DNA from: Gnetum montanum
Lineage: Eukaryota; Streptophyta; Gnetopsida; Gnetales; Gnetaceae
Reading direction: 5' to 3'
NCBI GenBank assembly: GCA_015680685.1
Contig: MNCI01009443.1
Coordinates: forward strand, 31,994-95,993
DNA length: 64,000 nucleotides
Shown here: positions 21,775 through 34,474 of the stretch, one piece after another
Position numbering within the stretch: position 1 is the first letter of the stretch
Layout of the letters: every line of letters begins with the position of its first letter
Notes under the pieces: generated by a model
Seen by the model: the letters and a program-made list of their open reading frames with translations, nothing else
Databases searched by the model: none
Told to the model about the DNA's origin: nothing
Made by a program: the position numbers and the translations under genes

Positions 21775-24542
21775 TGATGAGTAGTGGAGCAATCCAACAC
21801 CTTCACGCATGACCAGATCATAATTCATGGATAAGGCAATGTTAATATGCTAACAATTGGTTCAAGTTCAAGACCATTATCTTCTCACGCGTAGGTAGTG
21901 AAGTCTATGTATATGGTCTAACTCACCATGAGGCATATGATATCTAATGTTGTGTGGCCATTTGTCCTCCTAGTAAGCAATGTAAAAATGGAAGTAATTT
22001 CTAGGTCTAAGTAAAACAAGTAACAAATATATCTTAGCCTTAGGTGATGGATATCCATTCCTAATTTTTCGTACACATCCTAAGCTTATGTAATCATTAC
22101 TAGGATTACCAAGTACTTTGCTACTAGGCAAACCAAGCAATAATACCACTAGGTTACCAAATGATCATTCTTTACACTTGAAATCAGTTGTATCCATTTT
22201 GCATACTAATAACAATAAAAGTGTATTTTGGAAAAGTAAAACATTAAGCTAGAAAATAGGAAATATTATTCTAAGTAAAATAGGAAATTAGGATAATGCT
22301 GAAATAGTATGAAATAGCTCAATCTTTATTGCCAATCACACTTGTGCCCAAGTACAAGATGTTTAAACAAAGATGTAGTTCACTAAATCACATTACACTA
22401 TGAGCATTCACACTTCTAATTGCTAAGTCTAAGTTCATGGAATAAAACTACAGAATTTTGCTACTAGTGAAATGAAACTTATGTAGATCATGCATCCAAG
22501 TGTTGCATTGATAAAGTCACACACATCCTAAGATATGGTATCAATGATGACATAGCATGTGCTACAATATCGTATCTGAAACACCATAAAATTTTAGGAC
22601 CCTCATGCTTCAGCAGAGTCTTGGAATTTGGGCAAGGATTTCCACAAGTGCAACATCATGATGAGTCGATAGAACAGTGGGCACCAAGGATAGACTGTAC
22701 AATCTGGCAAGTTTTCTATCTCCAAGGCTAACGAGCTCATCAAACTCTCTAGCGTACTCAACTGGACAATTGACCCGGCTAATAGTCTACCTAAGGACCA
22801 TGCTAGAAGTTGTCGAAAGTGTTTGGGATGAGAAAAATATTTCGGCAAGTTTTCTAGTGAAAAACGTCTGCTACGCTACGCTATACTATGTAGCATAGCA
22901 AGCCTTGAAAGATAACTGCTTAAGCATCCAAATGCGAATTGACAAAAAATGATTGCAAAGACAAGTCAGGATTCAACCAACACAAGGTGCTACGCTATGT
23001 AGCATAGCACAGCATAGCAAAGGCAGGGCACAAAGGCCCTCCTTTTTCCAAATGACTCCAACAACAAGATTGCACTTTGGCAACACTTCGACCTCCAAAC
23101 TGTTTGTCCCACTTATAACCCTCAGGCCTCAAGCAAACTTTATTACTAGAAAAATGACGGATTGAACAAGGAAGCATGATACATTGGCTACTACGCTATG
23201 CTACGCTACATAGCGTAGCAAGAATGCAAAAACAACAGAAGTGTTCCAAACATGAATTTAGCAAGTCTGAAGGCTTCCTGACATGAAGGACAAAAGTTGC
23301 AGTTGTTTGCATGACCAAGCCTCAGACAAATGCTCTTCAGCTCCTACACAAATTTCTGTCAGGACCAGTGACTACACTATGCTATGCTACGTAGCGTAGC
23401 ACAACGTAGCAAGTAGCTACTTATGCTACACCAATGTGCTCAATAGTGTGAGTAGTGAAACACTGGCATGGAAGCATCAAGACATCTTCAGGTAGCTCTA
23501 GAACTTGTTGATAACAATCTTTCTCACTCTGGCATCCCCTTGGCAAAATCAACAATTTTTACTTCATTTTGCATACCCTTGGTCAACTCCCAAAAAATTG
23601 TTCCTATGCTTGACCCTGCTCGTAAGAGCAGGGAAGACGTAGTCCTAGAGCATAGGCTTCATTTAGGTTGCATTGATGGCACACTAGATTTTGGCACATG
23701 CAGTTTTAGCAGTATGGTCATAGCGTAACAAAGTTTACATCTAGCATCGCACACCTACACAGTATGGGCATGTTAGCACCTTGTGGGGGCCTAGGACACG
23801 TGGCATCCAAACCACATTTCCCTCCTGCTCCTGGCCCTATAAATACCCTACTAAACAATGCTCGAGAGGTTGGCAAAAAATTGGGTTATTAGCAAAAAAA
23901 ATTGGTTGGCTTATTGGCAGAAAAGATTGGCTTTTTGGTGTAGTTGGCTTTTAAGTTGGCTTTCAAAGAGCATAGTTGGCATTTTTCCTTGAACATTCTA
24001 GTTACCTTTGGGTTCTCTGGTTGGTTCCAAACATCCGTTTGTGAGTCGAGCATTTTGGCATCTTAGCAAACATAGTAGCAAGCAGAAGACCTGTGACCAT
24101 ACTATTCAGTGTAAGTAGTGTCTCTCCAGTCTTACACAACCTGTTGTATACTTTTCAAACAAGGCAAAGGACCAAATCCACGACCTTTGGGGCAATGCAT
24201 TCTCTCATCCAAATCTATTTTGCTATTCATTTACTATCATCATTGTTTTGCATTATTTTTACCGCTTTACATTTGTTGATCGTTGATTTACTTCGCATGT
24301 CTTGTTTCCAAAACAAACATTTATGAAAGGTTAAGATACACCGATTAAGTTTCTATTTGATTGACCAGACCGTTCAAGGTGCCCTATTTCCGTTTCTCTC
24401 CAACATGGCCCTCACACAGATCTGGGGTTAAACTGTTCTCCTGGAAACCTCTCAGTGTTCCAACCACTGACATTTTCAGTCGCTATAGTATCCATGGTAT
24501 CGTTGATGCAATATCATTGGTGGAAATAAATTGACTTTATCA
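21775..24542 (-). repeat. 5' LTR of copy B1, split by a family-A solo LTR
   Basis: The LTR begins TGATGAG (21775) and ends TTTATCA (24542) on the plus strand. Without the nested solo LTR and its duplication it is about 850 bases, the usual family length. The two parts, 21775-22576 and 24493-24542, together align with the LTRs at 32633-33501 and at about 24786-25661. Confidence 0.75.
22577..24487 (+). repeat. Solo LTR of family A with GTATC duplication
   Basis: It starts TGAAACACC and ends CGCTATA (a CA end mutated to TA), 1911 bases. GTATC stands directly on both sides (22572-22576 and 24488-24492). It shares the palindrome clusters, G-box, TATA box and terminal block with the LTR at 858-2539. 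No internal sequence is present, so it is a solo LTR. Its target was the palindromic part of the B1 LTR. Confidence 0.9.
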
Positions 24543-24667
24543 CTAAGAGAAAGAAAATATTTATTCCTATGGTCTCACATAAACCTTTTGTTGATTCAAA
24601 TGGTTTCTAAATGGTTCTTCATGATTAAAAACATCAAGGAAGTCTATCTATTGGCAATTATATGTCA
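24543..24667. other. Short unassigned sequence between B1 and B2
   Basis: About 125 A/T-rich bases with no repeat partner seen in the window. They may be pre-insertion host DNA. Confidence 0.4.
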
Positions 24668-24668
24668 N

Positions 24669-24810
24669 TAGTCATGAGCTTAACTCAACAATTAGCATAC
24701 CAACATTGTCTATCTATGGATTACGACAGGTTGCATGTGAACACTTGTAACTTGTATGGTTGGGTGTTGGATTACTCCACCACTCATCATAATCAAATCT
24801 GAAAAATCTC
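24669..24810. other. Assembly join: inverted LTR segment between two Ns
   Basis: Ns stand at 24668 and 24811. The reverse complement of this 142-base segment overlaps the sequence right of the second N (24812-24900) almost exactly. It also supplies the expected LTR start TGATGAGTGG. The segment is therefore probably misoriented. Confidence 0.8.
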
Positions 24811-25661
24811 NGTACAAGTTACAAGTGTTCACATGCAACCTGTCGTAATCCATAGATAGACAATGTTGGTATGCTAATTGTTGAGTTAAGCTCATGACTG
24901 TTGTCTTCCCACTCAAGCTAGTAAAGCCTTGGTGTATGGTTTAGCTTGTAGTGAGGCATATGATAAGTGATGTTGATCGACCACTAACACTCCTAGGGGT
25001 AAACATGGTAAAAATTATTGAAGTCTAATTAACTAAGAAAAAAATAACCTATTCTAGCCTATTGCGATAGATGACTATTCCCGATTTACTAGATATGTCT
25101 TGGGATTATGTAATCACCGCTAGGATTAACAAGTATCATGCTACTAGGTGAACCAAGCAATAATACTACTGGGATTACTAGATGATCATACTTAACACTT
25201 GAAATCAATCATATCCATTCTTCTTACTATCAACAAATGAAAATAAAGTGCTTGGGAAACTAAAGTGTTAATCTAGTAAATAGTAAACATTAAGCTAAGT
25301 GAAAATAATAAACTAAGAGAACATTTCAGTGGTGGAAAATAACTCTATCTTTATTTCCATTCACAACTTGTGCCCAAGTACAAACTGTTCAAATAAAGAT
25401 TCTATTCACTATGTCACACCACACTGGAAGCATTCACTTTCACTAAGTCTAAGATAGGAAATCAAACTACAAGAGTCTAGTTACTATTGGAATGAAAAGT
25501 TATGCAGGTTGTGCACCCAAGTGCCATATTTATAGGGCTACACACATCCCTAGATACCATATCAATGATGATGTAGCATGTGCTACAATATCATATTAAT
25601 GACATCGTTGATATGATATTATTATTACAATATCGTCATGCATCAAAATTTGACTTTATCA
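24786..25661 (-). repeat. 3' LTR of copy B2
   Basis: It aligns with 32633-33501 over most of its length. Its plus-strand right end is GACTTTATCA at 25661. The adjoining 25662-25672 reads CATGGGAGTA on the minus strand, a purine-rich tract in the place of the polypurine primer. The left end lies in the misoriented segment. Confidence 0.7.
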
Positions 25662-25899
25662 TACTCCCATGACTGATTGAAAACTCATCCTCAAGTTAAA
25701 AAAAATGAGGATAGAGTCCCTTACAAAATTAAAAGGTAGATCCAACTATATATTATTGAAAAATTATTTACATGACTCTAAATGTTGTAGTGGTATTTGT
25801 ACAAAATTTTGACATAGTTGTTCAACAAAACAAAATTAAAATAAGAAAAACACTTGAAGAAGCTTGATGCAACCTAAGTGCCTAGTGGTGGTGGCTCCT

Positions 25900-27900
25900 C
25901 CATTGATTGCTTTCCTTTATCATTAGGCTTTTTGAACTAATATCTATTGAGTAGCACTCGAAGCTTTTATTTCTCCGTTCTGGAATCATGTACCATCCAT
26001 GCTTGTTGTGCAACATGTGACAAGGCTAGTACATCCCAAAAACATGATAGCTATGGAAACATTTGATTTGCCTTCACATACCATGTCATGAACTATCATC
26101 TTTCCTCTTCAAATGCTCTAGCTATCTTTCTAAGTTCTTGATAATCTATCATTTGTTGAGCTAGATTAGTTGCAATGCCTTTCTACCCCTAATAGCTAGC
26201 GTTAACAACTATAGTGATATTGCTAAAGATATGTTGCATGAATTGTCTTATATGCAGTAGTCTGTCGAGTACATCTTCATGTTCAACAAGAATCATTGAG
26301 GAACTAGCTAGCATTTGAGCATCTCTCACTCATGAAAGATCTTTTGGTGACATAACAGGGATGTTGAAAGACTTCTTAATGTGATCAATAATCACTTTTG
26401 TGGTTTCCACTACATCCTAATGTTTCATAACCACTACTATGGCTCCTTCTCCATTCTCAAGCATCACTTGGAATAATGCAGCATTTCCTAATATCTTTTA
26501 TGAGCATTCCTTCCCTTCTCCTAACTACAACGAGACTATCCAATGGCAAGGTATGTGGAAACTATGCGTCGAACTACACTGGCGATGACTTTGTGAAGGT
26601 TGGGCCCTTCCCTTGTTCGCCAACTAATAGTTTCAATAATTTGTTGTAAATGGCTCATCAATGGCTTGTAATCTTGTGGCGATGATGGTGGAATTGGTTG
26701 TTGTTGTTATTGTTGTTGTTGCTATTGCATAGTTTGTTGTTGACTTCTTGGCACAACCTACTATTGCTAACTAGTAGCTGGAATGCTACCAATGAGTGTG
26801 GTGCCTGTTATTCCCTTAGTGCCTATTTATTTTTCCACCTGATCTTTTTTTAGAGGCACTAGTTTGAGCATTTCTACATATGAAGCATTCTAAGCCTTCC
26901 TATGAATGTCATTAGTATACCCTAGGATTCTATCTTGTCTGCACAGGTTCATAATAAGATAAGGGAATTAGAGTGTCAACTTTCCTACCTTTTTCTCCTC
27001 AAATTGCCTTTGAATCTCAAGGAAGTAGAGATGGGTAATGTTTTCATTGAACTTTCCCATTAGGATAACACTTCCTATGGTCACATATTTTGATATCCAA
27101 TTGAGCCTTTTAGTAGGGAATAGGTGATATGTGCCAAATTTTGAAATATATTTTCTCCTCAATGGTTAACTCACTACAATATTTGTCCTCTTTGCCATAT
27201 GTCTATTGCAATCACAATCTCCTAGCATCAGTATCAAATCTAGTGGAGAGTTGTACCACATTTTTCCCTTCATTTGGAACATTGAGTGCTTTAGTGATTG
27301 CCTTCATAGAGTAGGACACTGAGACTTCTTCAATCTTGACCATTGCATTGGTCTACTTATTGTGCCAAAATTGGTATGTCTCTCCTAAATACCATTCCTC
27401 ACTAATTATGAGTGTGGGTCATAGTGGTGATACTTAGAGTTGCACCTTTACTATTTCTAGAGCAAATTCCATGAATGGGCCAAAATTCAACTCCATGATC
27501 ACTGTGGACATGATTGTTTTCTCCTGGGTGACCTAGAGGCAATCTAGTGACAGCATGAGGTGTTGTCCTTGTTCTGGTACTTATGGATCTTCTACCTCCA
27601 CCTAGGCTGAGTGCTCTGTGGTAGGAGTTTCTTGATGGATACTAAAAGATTGAGCCTATTACTCTACATGTTCTACTTGTAGGGTTTGTTCCCCTGTTCA
27701 ACCTCTTCCATGGCCTTTGAGTCTTTTGCTCCCTGGTTGTGGAGGTCCTCCTTCTACTCCACTCTTTGGGACCATCTACAATCAATCGAGCATCAAGGAT
27801 TACCAAACTGTTTTTATCAACACTTAACAATTCATAATCCTTCGCATTTCTTTGGATATATCACATCTTTAATTCATAATGATTGCAAAGTTAGAATAAT
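25900..27900 (-). pseudogene. Extra ORF of copy B2, 'plant transposon protein'-like
   Basis: The minus strand from about 27360 reads EEVSVSYSMKAITKALNVPNEG, then FKIW.., then FPTKRLNWISKYVTIGSVI, LYFLEIQRQFEEKKVGKL, a stop, and DRILGYTNDIHRKA. The forward ORF of B4 has the same blocks in the same order. A Gln run from a CAA repeat lies at about 26760-26690. The frame has several stops. The domain type resembles PF20167. It follows gag and the non-coding module and precedes the 3' LTR. Confidence 0.55.
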
Positions 27901-28559
27901 TTCAAAAAGAAACCCCTTTAGGTGTTATATCCCTTATAATCCTTCATAGTTATCAAGTTTTGTTCTTATTTATGGCCTTAAATAGTTGGTATGATACATT
28001 AAGAAGATTTTTTAAGTGTTCCTGGCCTTAGTTTGATTGATAAATTATAAAATTCTCATTATTCCTTTGAACTTATCCTTTAAGATATCTTCCAAGTGTT
28101 AGAATATTTTTGGCTCAAATTTTAGTGATATCATACTAAGTATTCCCCCATGACTAAGTTGAAAGCTCTGTGATTAATAAGATTCAAGAATTTCGAAGAT
28201 CAAAACTACGAGGGCAAAGTTATGAGTGCCAGAAGTTAGCATGTTAGAGCGCTACTTGAAAGAAAAAATGGCAAAAACTCTCTCCATAGAAAATGAGGAA
28301 TGAAAAAATTTGCTAACTTCCTATGCATATATATGCTATATTTATGTGAGCAAAATCGTATGTAGATCATATATCATAGATATGACATCATAAGTCCTAT
28401 GATATCGTAGCTACGATATTAGTGCAAAAAATTTCAAATTTTTCTTGGATTTTTTAGGGAAAAAATAAGTCAAGTGAAATGTCTAGAAGACATGAAACAT
28501 TTTTAGAGGATCCTAGCCCATTAATGATGCATAATTGTTGAGAATTTGGCATGTAAAGT

Positions 28560-29370
28560 TCATGGGGAAGGAATCTCAGGCAACCAAGTTTCAGTAGATG
28601 GATAGGAGTATTATCACTTGGCGTTTTGTCCAAAGGAGAAGTTTATTGATTGTACTTCTTATCATTTTTTTTTTGAAATTCTTGAGAAGTTACCTACCTT
28701 CAGGCATGGGTAACATGTCTTTCCAATGGAACCCCTAGAAATTTATTCTACGCATTTATTTTATTTTTGACTTTGTTGACTTTACCAGAGGACTACCTTT
28801 AGGCATGGATGACATGTCTTTTCAATGACATGGTAAGGTAACACTTATTGTACTCTTACTTCCATTTTTCGTTAGATCTACAAGGATGTTATTACATAAA
28901 TTCCCTTGATGTCACACCCTTCACATTCCCACTTGGTTCTTCACTTTTTTGTCTAGGCATCATGATCACAAGTTTATCTGTAGTTTTATTAGGAAAAGAA
29001 TATCATTATGGCCATGGTAAGAACCTCTTATTATTGGAATGGATGGATGGATGTTATGGTCTCACTGTACAAATAATCAATCCCTTATGACTTGGTAACA
29101 TAGAGAAATCTTCACCTTATTGGACTACATCTTGCCTTATTCTTGGTATGTTTTATTAACAATCAAAAATATGTACAAAGAAAATGAAAACAAGGTATGA
29201 AAAATTGTAAAAGGTAGTAAAAATGGAAAAAGATGAAAAGAATAAAAAATGTTAGAAGAATGAAAAATCATCAAACAATTGAAAAAGTATAAAATAATGA
29301 AAAGATATCAAAGAATGTGAAAAATACAAGAAGAAAGTATAAACCAAAAAGAACTGTAAAACAAAATGTT
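28560..29370 (-). repeat. Non-coding internal module of family B (copy B2)
   Basis: This contains an A-rich tract (29160-29370), the block AAATTCCCTTGATGTCACACCC (near 28899) and two copies of the CTACCTTCAGGCATGGGTAA motif (28694-28730 and 28793-28829). The same module occurs at 425-857 and, inverted, at 54230-54870; parts occur at 46980-47400. It has no convincing coding frame. In the interiors that can be read it lies on the 3' side of gag. Confidence 0.65.
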
Positions 29371-29382
29371 GAAAAGCACTTA

Positions 29383-30200
29383 TTAATTCCTAGAGTAGGA
29401 TAAAGCATCTACCCCACAACTAAACTCATGGGCTAGTGTTTGAAAAATGGACCCTAGATCCCCTAAATCATACAATTTAGGTTTTTCACTTACCATCTTT
29501 AGTGATTTAATTTTTTGATCATCATCCCATATAATCTTGATGGTAATTGAATTTTGATCATCTAAATCCTTATTTTCTCTTTCTACTGGTGTATGATTAT
29601 GGCTTGATATTTTTTTCTGTAAGTTCTCAGTTTGAGTCATTCTCTTAAAAGGGAAGTTAATAAGTGGGTCATATGCTTCCATGCATGTTTTAGATGATTT
29701 TAGGTTCTCAATTTTTGGCCATTAGGTATCTTTTGATTTAGTGGCCCATGCTTCCTTTTGTCCACACACTTGTTTTTCATTTCTATTGTGGGTTAGTGTA
29801 TGGATTGTGTTGTCATTCTAAAATGTTGGCCCACAACTACACCCTTCTATATCATTGGTAATGTATGGAATTCTCTGTGTATGTATGGCTCTGTGCTTGT
29901 CCTCCTTGGAAAGAGTTCCTACATTTATCTAGTCTAATACTATCTCCATCAGCATGATAGTTCTAAGTTTCTAAACTGATTATTGGGGAAGCACAACGAT
30001 TGTTAGAGGGTCTATCATAGGAGAAACTTATTTCAATGAAGTCCTACATCTACTAGCTCTTTCTAGACTTGTCCCAAAGAAAGGACATTTCTTAGATTTT
30101 CCTTTAGCATTGCTGGTATGATCCTCTCTTTGTACATTCACTGCCCTTATAGCACATCTTTGCTAAGGTTATGATGGTAGTTCTGCTTACATAGTGGGTG
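29383..30200 (-). other. Stretch after gag of copy B2, not recognised
   Basis: A minus-strand frame of 99 codons (29682-29383) is hydrophilic and shows no known domain. No protease motif (DSG) was found, unlike in B1 and B3. It may be diverged Gag-Pol linker. Confidence 0.35.
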
Positions 30201-30299
30201 GTGGCACTAATGGTAAAGGATTGGGATGTTGATTTGAGAAATCAACTACTTGTGGATGCATGTATGAGTTTGAGTTTGTCCTTGGTGGTGTTAGTCTAT

Positions 30300-32492
30300 G
30301 GTATTCAACTAGATAATATTATGAAGCTTGAACATTTGCATTTCTTGGAGAGATTGGACGTTGCACATAGTATCCATATGGGTTTGGTTGCTGATATGGG
30401 TACTGTTGGTATGGTGGTGGCATGGCCCACAATTGGGGTTATTTCCACTACTAATGATACTGCTCCTATGGCTATGGGTCAGCTCCATTGGGATAATACA
30501 TGGATTGGAAGGCTTGCTTGTAGTTACCTTGAGGGTAAGGTAACCATTTGGGGATCTATATTTCTTGATAAATTTGGAGTTAAGTGCATATGTCCTTGTT
30601 TCATGTAAGTGTGTCATTACAAGACAACATCCCTTGGGATGTTTGTATTGGCATATGGCACATCCTTCCTCATCTTTGAAGCTTGTTTCTAAACATTCAA
30701 CCACTGAAGTCACTTTTCCTTTTTGTCCGAAATCTCTCTTCTTCTTCTTGTCTCTATCTTTACTGAAGGATTGCTTAGTTTTCTCCTCCACAATTTTTAG
30801 AGCTATGGTAAACTTCTCATCTATTGAATCCCACATTTTTTCTACCTTAGATGCAATATTGATTACAAATTTTTGTATAGGTAGCTTTTCCTCTGTACTA
30901 GCTTGTCCAAGGTTTCCTCCTCTTGTCGATGACATATTCAAGCATCTCTTTTCCTAATTGATGGATCTCTGTTATATTCTTTAGCTGACTCTTACTTTTT
31001 GAGTTCTCCTTCCTCCTTTGCTACTTGATCAATTAATCTTTGCATCTGATGGATGATCATCTCTAATAATTGTCCTTGGGTATAAACCCCAAGGGTCTCT
31101 CAAGTCTTGTTCCTCAACCCATCTACTATGTGCCTTAGTCATTCCTTCAATGAGAATCCATGGCTTGGGCATCTATGCTGTAAGGAATAATATCTACTCA
31201 TTACTGCATCAAGGGATTCATGGGTTCCTTGCCTCCATCCTTAGATCTACTTTCTTAGGTTTGACACTTGAGAGTAAGTCTAATGTTTATCATTAAAGCG
31301 TTCTAGCATGGTACTCCATCTTTGAATTGATTCTAGTTCTAATGATCTATACCAAATTGACAAGTGTTCTTGGAAACAACTTGAGTTTTTGCCAATCACT
31401 TTATATGTTTTGTAGGACACAAGCATTGTGAAACACTCGAAGGTGGTGTTGTGAATCTGCATTGTATCCTCCTTCAAATCTAGGCATGTTATTCATATCA
31501 AGCTGCTTGATGCAGCTATCCCTTACATGTCTGGTTGGTATATAGACTGCTTCCTATATGTTGATCATGCTTTGAGTGGCTAATAGGGGTTCTTCATGGT
31601 AATTAGATTTTTAGGCTCTATTGTAGTTGTGGCCCCTTCTGTGTTCATAATGCTCCCTTTCATCACGTCTAATCCTTTCCCTTCTTCTTTCATGATCATC
31701 CTCTTCATTGACGGAATGTCTTCTTCGATACTTATGTCTCTCATCATCCCTTTGTCTGTCCTTGTCAAGGTCTCTATATTAACGTTCCTTCTTGTCAAAC
31801 TTTGTAGATGAGCATGAGGAGGTGGAGGAAGCAATTGGAGAATGATGCCAGTTGGTTCTCCTCTGGTGACTCCTTGATTCATTCTCCTTTGGCTTGTTAG
31901 AAGCTCTAGGCCTTGAGCTTTACTTGTATTTTGAGTAGTTTGCCTTCCTCCCAAGGTCTTCTGCAAGAGTTAACTTTAGCATTGTGTCAACAAGATTCTT
32001 AATATGTACGATTGGTGTATGAGAGTGGGATCTTTGAAGTTGGTAGAACTTGTTAGCTTGAAGTAAAGTATCCTCTATTTTTTCTAGGACAACTATTTTA
32101 GGGACTCTCTTTCCTTTCTCTTGTTCATGTTGAGCTTCCATAAGGGCATCCCTTTGTGCCTAGGCTTCTATTGGCTAATATAACCTAGTCATGTTCTTTG
32201 TGACTTTCTGTCTATCTTATTCATGACTCAAATTGGCCTTCTTAAGGGCTACTTGAAACATGAGTGGTATGGAATGCTTTGGTGGCAAGACTATGTTGTC
32301 CTGCATGTCCCTCCATCTGAGTTGTTCATCTTGGTGAAGGATGAACGTGAAGTTTGAATAATATGGATCATCATGAGCATATGAAACCCTTGTTTGTGTT
32401 GGCGCACTCCAATCCTCATCATCATGGTTTCTATCATGACTTTTCATTAATTCTCTAGTAGGTGACATCTTGTCCTTTTGTGTTGAAGCCAT
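30300..32492 (-). pseudogene. gag of copy B2
   Basis: The start is the ATG at 32492 (MASTQKDKMSPTRELMKSHD), about 120 bases downstream of the primer site. The N-terminal block contains DDPYYSNFTFILHQDEQLRW, shared with B3 (DFTFILYQDEKLRWRDL). The frame 30941-30309 is open for 210 codons and includes the zinc knuckle CAICQYKHPKGC followed by TYALNSKF. Stops and frame changes between these parts break the gene. Gag would form the particle shell; a copy like this could only move with proteins supplied by another element. Confidence 0.65.
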
Positions 32493-32613
32493 GTGATTTT
32501 GATGCTTAATTGAGCATGTCTTTGTTAAATTGTTTTAAAGGATTATGAAGATTAACTTTTAATTCCAGATACAATGAACTTTATGAAATCAACTACCCAT
32601 CACACATTGACTA

Positions 32614-32631
32614 TCCTTAGCAATGGTGCCA
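32614..32631 (-). promoter_or_regulatory. Primer-binding site of copy B2
   Basis: The minus strand reads TGGCACCATTGCTAAGGA, one base from the LTR. It is a diverged tRNA-Asp-type site. Confidence 0.7.
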
Positions 32632-32632
32632 A

Positions 32633-33501
32633 TGATGAGCAGTAGAGTAATCCAACATCCAACCATACAAGTTATGAGCGTTCATGTGCAACCTGATCAT
32701 AACCTGTAGATAGACAATGTTGGTATGCTAGTAGTTGAGTTAAGCTTGTGACTATTGTCTTCCCATTCAAGCTAGTAAAGCCTAAGTGTATGGTTTAGCT
32801 TGTAGTGAGGCATATGATAAGTGATGTTGATAGACCACTAACACTCCTAGTGGTAAACATGGTGAAAAGTATTGAAGTCTAATTAACTAAGAAAACAATA
32901 ACCTATTCTAGCCTATTGCGATGGATAACCATTCCTGATTTACTGGACACATCTTGGGCTTATGTAATTGCCACTGGGGTTACCAAGTATCACACTACTG
33001 GGTGAACCAAGTGATAATACTACTGGGATTACCAAACGATCACACTTAATGCTCGAAATCAATCTTATCCATTTTGCTTACTATCAACAAGTGAAAATAA
33101 AGTGCTTAGAAAAGTAAAGTGTTAATCTAGTAAAAAGCAAACATTAAGCTAAGTGAAAATAGTAAAATAAGAAAACGCTACAATGGTGAGAAATAGCTCA
33201 ATTTTTATTTCCATTCACAACTTGTACCCAAATACAAAGAGTTCAAACAAAGATTTTGTTCATTATGTCATGCCACATTGCAAGCATTCACTTTCTCTAA
33301 GTCTAAGCTAGGAAATCAACATGCAAGAGTCTAATTACTATTAGAACAAAAAGCTATACAGATTGTGTGCCCAAGTGTTGTATTTATAAGGCTACACACA
33401 TCTCGAGATATCGTATCAACGATGACATAGCAGATGCTACAATATTGTATTAATGACATCGTTGATACGATATTGTCATGCATCAAAATTTGACTTTATC
33501 C
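32633..33501 (-). repeat. 5' LTR of copy B2
   Basis: It starts TGATGAG on the plus strand and ends GACTTTATC with the last base mutated from A to C. The TATA box (minus) is at 33381-33388. Between the TATA box and the LTR end lies a strong inverted repeat: 20-base arms at 33407-33426 and 33455-33474, with two mismatches. Confidence 0.75.
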
Positions 33502-33615
33502 GGTTGTATGATGAAAACCCAAAAAGGCATCCCAAAACTATTAAACCTTTCCTTTTTGTTGATTTGGAGTTTCTTTCTTTATAATACTCCTCTTCTTTTG
33601 TCCTCATAATTTTTA

Positions 33616-33647
<32 letters not shown>

Positions 33648-34260
33648 GGGCCAACACCAAAGTCTTACCATTAGCACCCTAGGTCACAAGTTTAAGTTCA
33701 ATTTTATAAAAACGAATTCTGAAAGTCCTATCTATTTGAACTTATAACTTACATGCTCTACCTAATCAAGCAAAGTACAACTTGATAAGTTCAATTATGA
33801 GCCTAAGATACGCCTCAACCCTTGTAAATTACATACAACTTTCCATTCAAATAAATCGGCACATTCATGACTTCCAATGGATTCCTGGTTGCTTTCTGTT
33901 ACTTATGTTTATATATAATAGCATGTGCTTGACATGATACCGAGACCTTCCTATTCAATCAACCACAAACAAACGCAAATAAGAATCTTCTGGAAAACTA
34001 AACCAAGGGCATACCGGTAAAGTTTTACGCTTTGTTCTCCCCTATCGCCAACCGGTACTTATGCTGGGCTGCTAGATTCCTCCCACTAAGATTTGAGAAA
34101 AAAAAATTAACCGGCTTATGTTCTCTTATTCTGCTCGTCTTCTTGCCAAAGATATAATCGGGGGCAATTTATGATATTAAAAAACCTCGTAAAAATCAAC
34201 GGAAGAATGATTAATTTTCGAAAGGTGGTATTATTTTTACAGTATACCCAGAACCCTTTC
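33502..34260. other. Intergenic region upstream of the UBC gene
   Basis: A/T-rich single-copy-looking sequence. It contains an (AT)13 run at 33622-33647. No repeat partner in the window and no gene were seen. The distal promoter of the UBC gene should lie here. Confidence 0.5.
33622..33647. repeat. (AT)n microsatellite
   Basis: Thirteen AT units without interruption. Confidence 0.95.
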
Positions 34261-34275
34261 ATGGGAGCCATTGCC

Positions 34276-34283
34276 TTATAAAT
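34276..34283 (+). promoter_or_regulatory. Probable TATA box of the UBC gene
   Basis: TTATAAAT stands about 190 bases before the start codon. A start of transcription about 30 bases on would give a 5' leader of roughly 165 bases. This is inferred from motif and spacing only. Confidence 0.5.
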
Positions 34284-34474
34284 GCAGGCCTTTTAGTAGA
34301 AGAAAATCCACATAGAACAAGCGAAGCTGACTGCAATCCAGGCGAATAGCGCTGTGTGCCGGTCTAGAAGCGTTGCAGCAACCACTGCTAAGGAAATTCT
34401 GTGATTCTTTGCCCACAAAGCGAGATATATTTTCTGTTAACAGGCAAAGTTGTGCAGGGTTTCTAGCGGGTACC

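Larger units (their letters stand above)
16950..24542 (-). mobile_element. Family-B (Athila-like) copy B1, truncated in RT
   Basis: Reading leftwards: 5' LTR (24542-21775, itself interrupted), primer site, gag (from 21629), protease and the start of RT, where the copy ends against element A. The tRNA-Asp-type primer site and the gag/protease layout place it with B2, B3 and B4. Two solo LTRs are nested in it: one of family A in its LTR (22577-24487) and one of family B in its gag (20258-21196). The other LTR is absent. Confidence 0.7.
24750..33501 (-). mobile_element. Family-B copy B2: LTR, gag, non-coding module, extra ORF, LTR
   Basis: Reading leftwards: 5' LTR (33501-32633), primer site (32631-32614), gag (from 32492 to about 30300), an unrecognised stretch, the non-coding module (29150-28560), the extra ORF (about 27900-25900), a polypurine tract and the 3' LTR ending at 25661. 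No RT, RNase H or integrase is seen, so this is a non-autonomous element of about 8.7 kb. The left end is blurred by the assembly join at 24668-24811, so no target duplication can be judged. Confidence 0.75.

Noticed and set aside
1135-23412. Repeated GCTACGCTA palindromes as a CRISPR array
   Set aside because: The words vary in sequence and spacing, have no uniform repeats or unique spacers and no cas genes, and lie in plant LTR promoters.
24690-24905. Long inverted repeat beside the B2 LTR
   Set aside because: Same artefact around Ns at 24668 and 24811.
33622-33647. (AT)13 run as a replication origin or promoter
   Set aside because: A plain microsatellite, more than 600 bases upstream of the TATA-like site, with no supporting signals.
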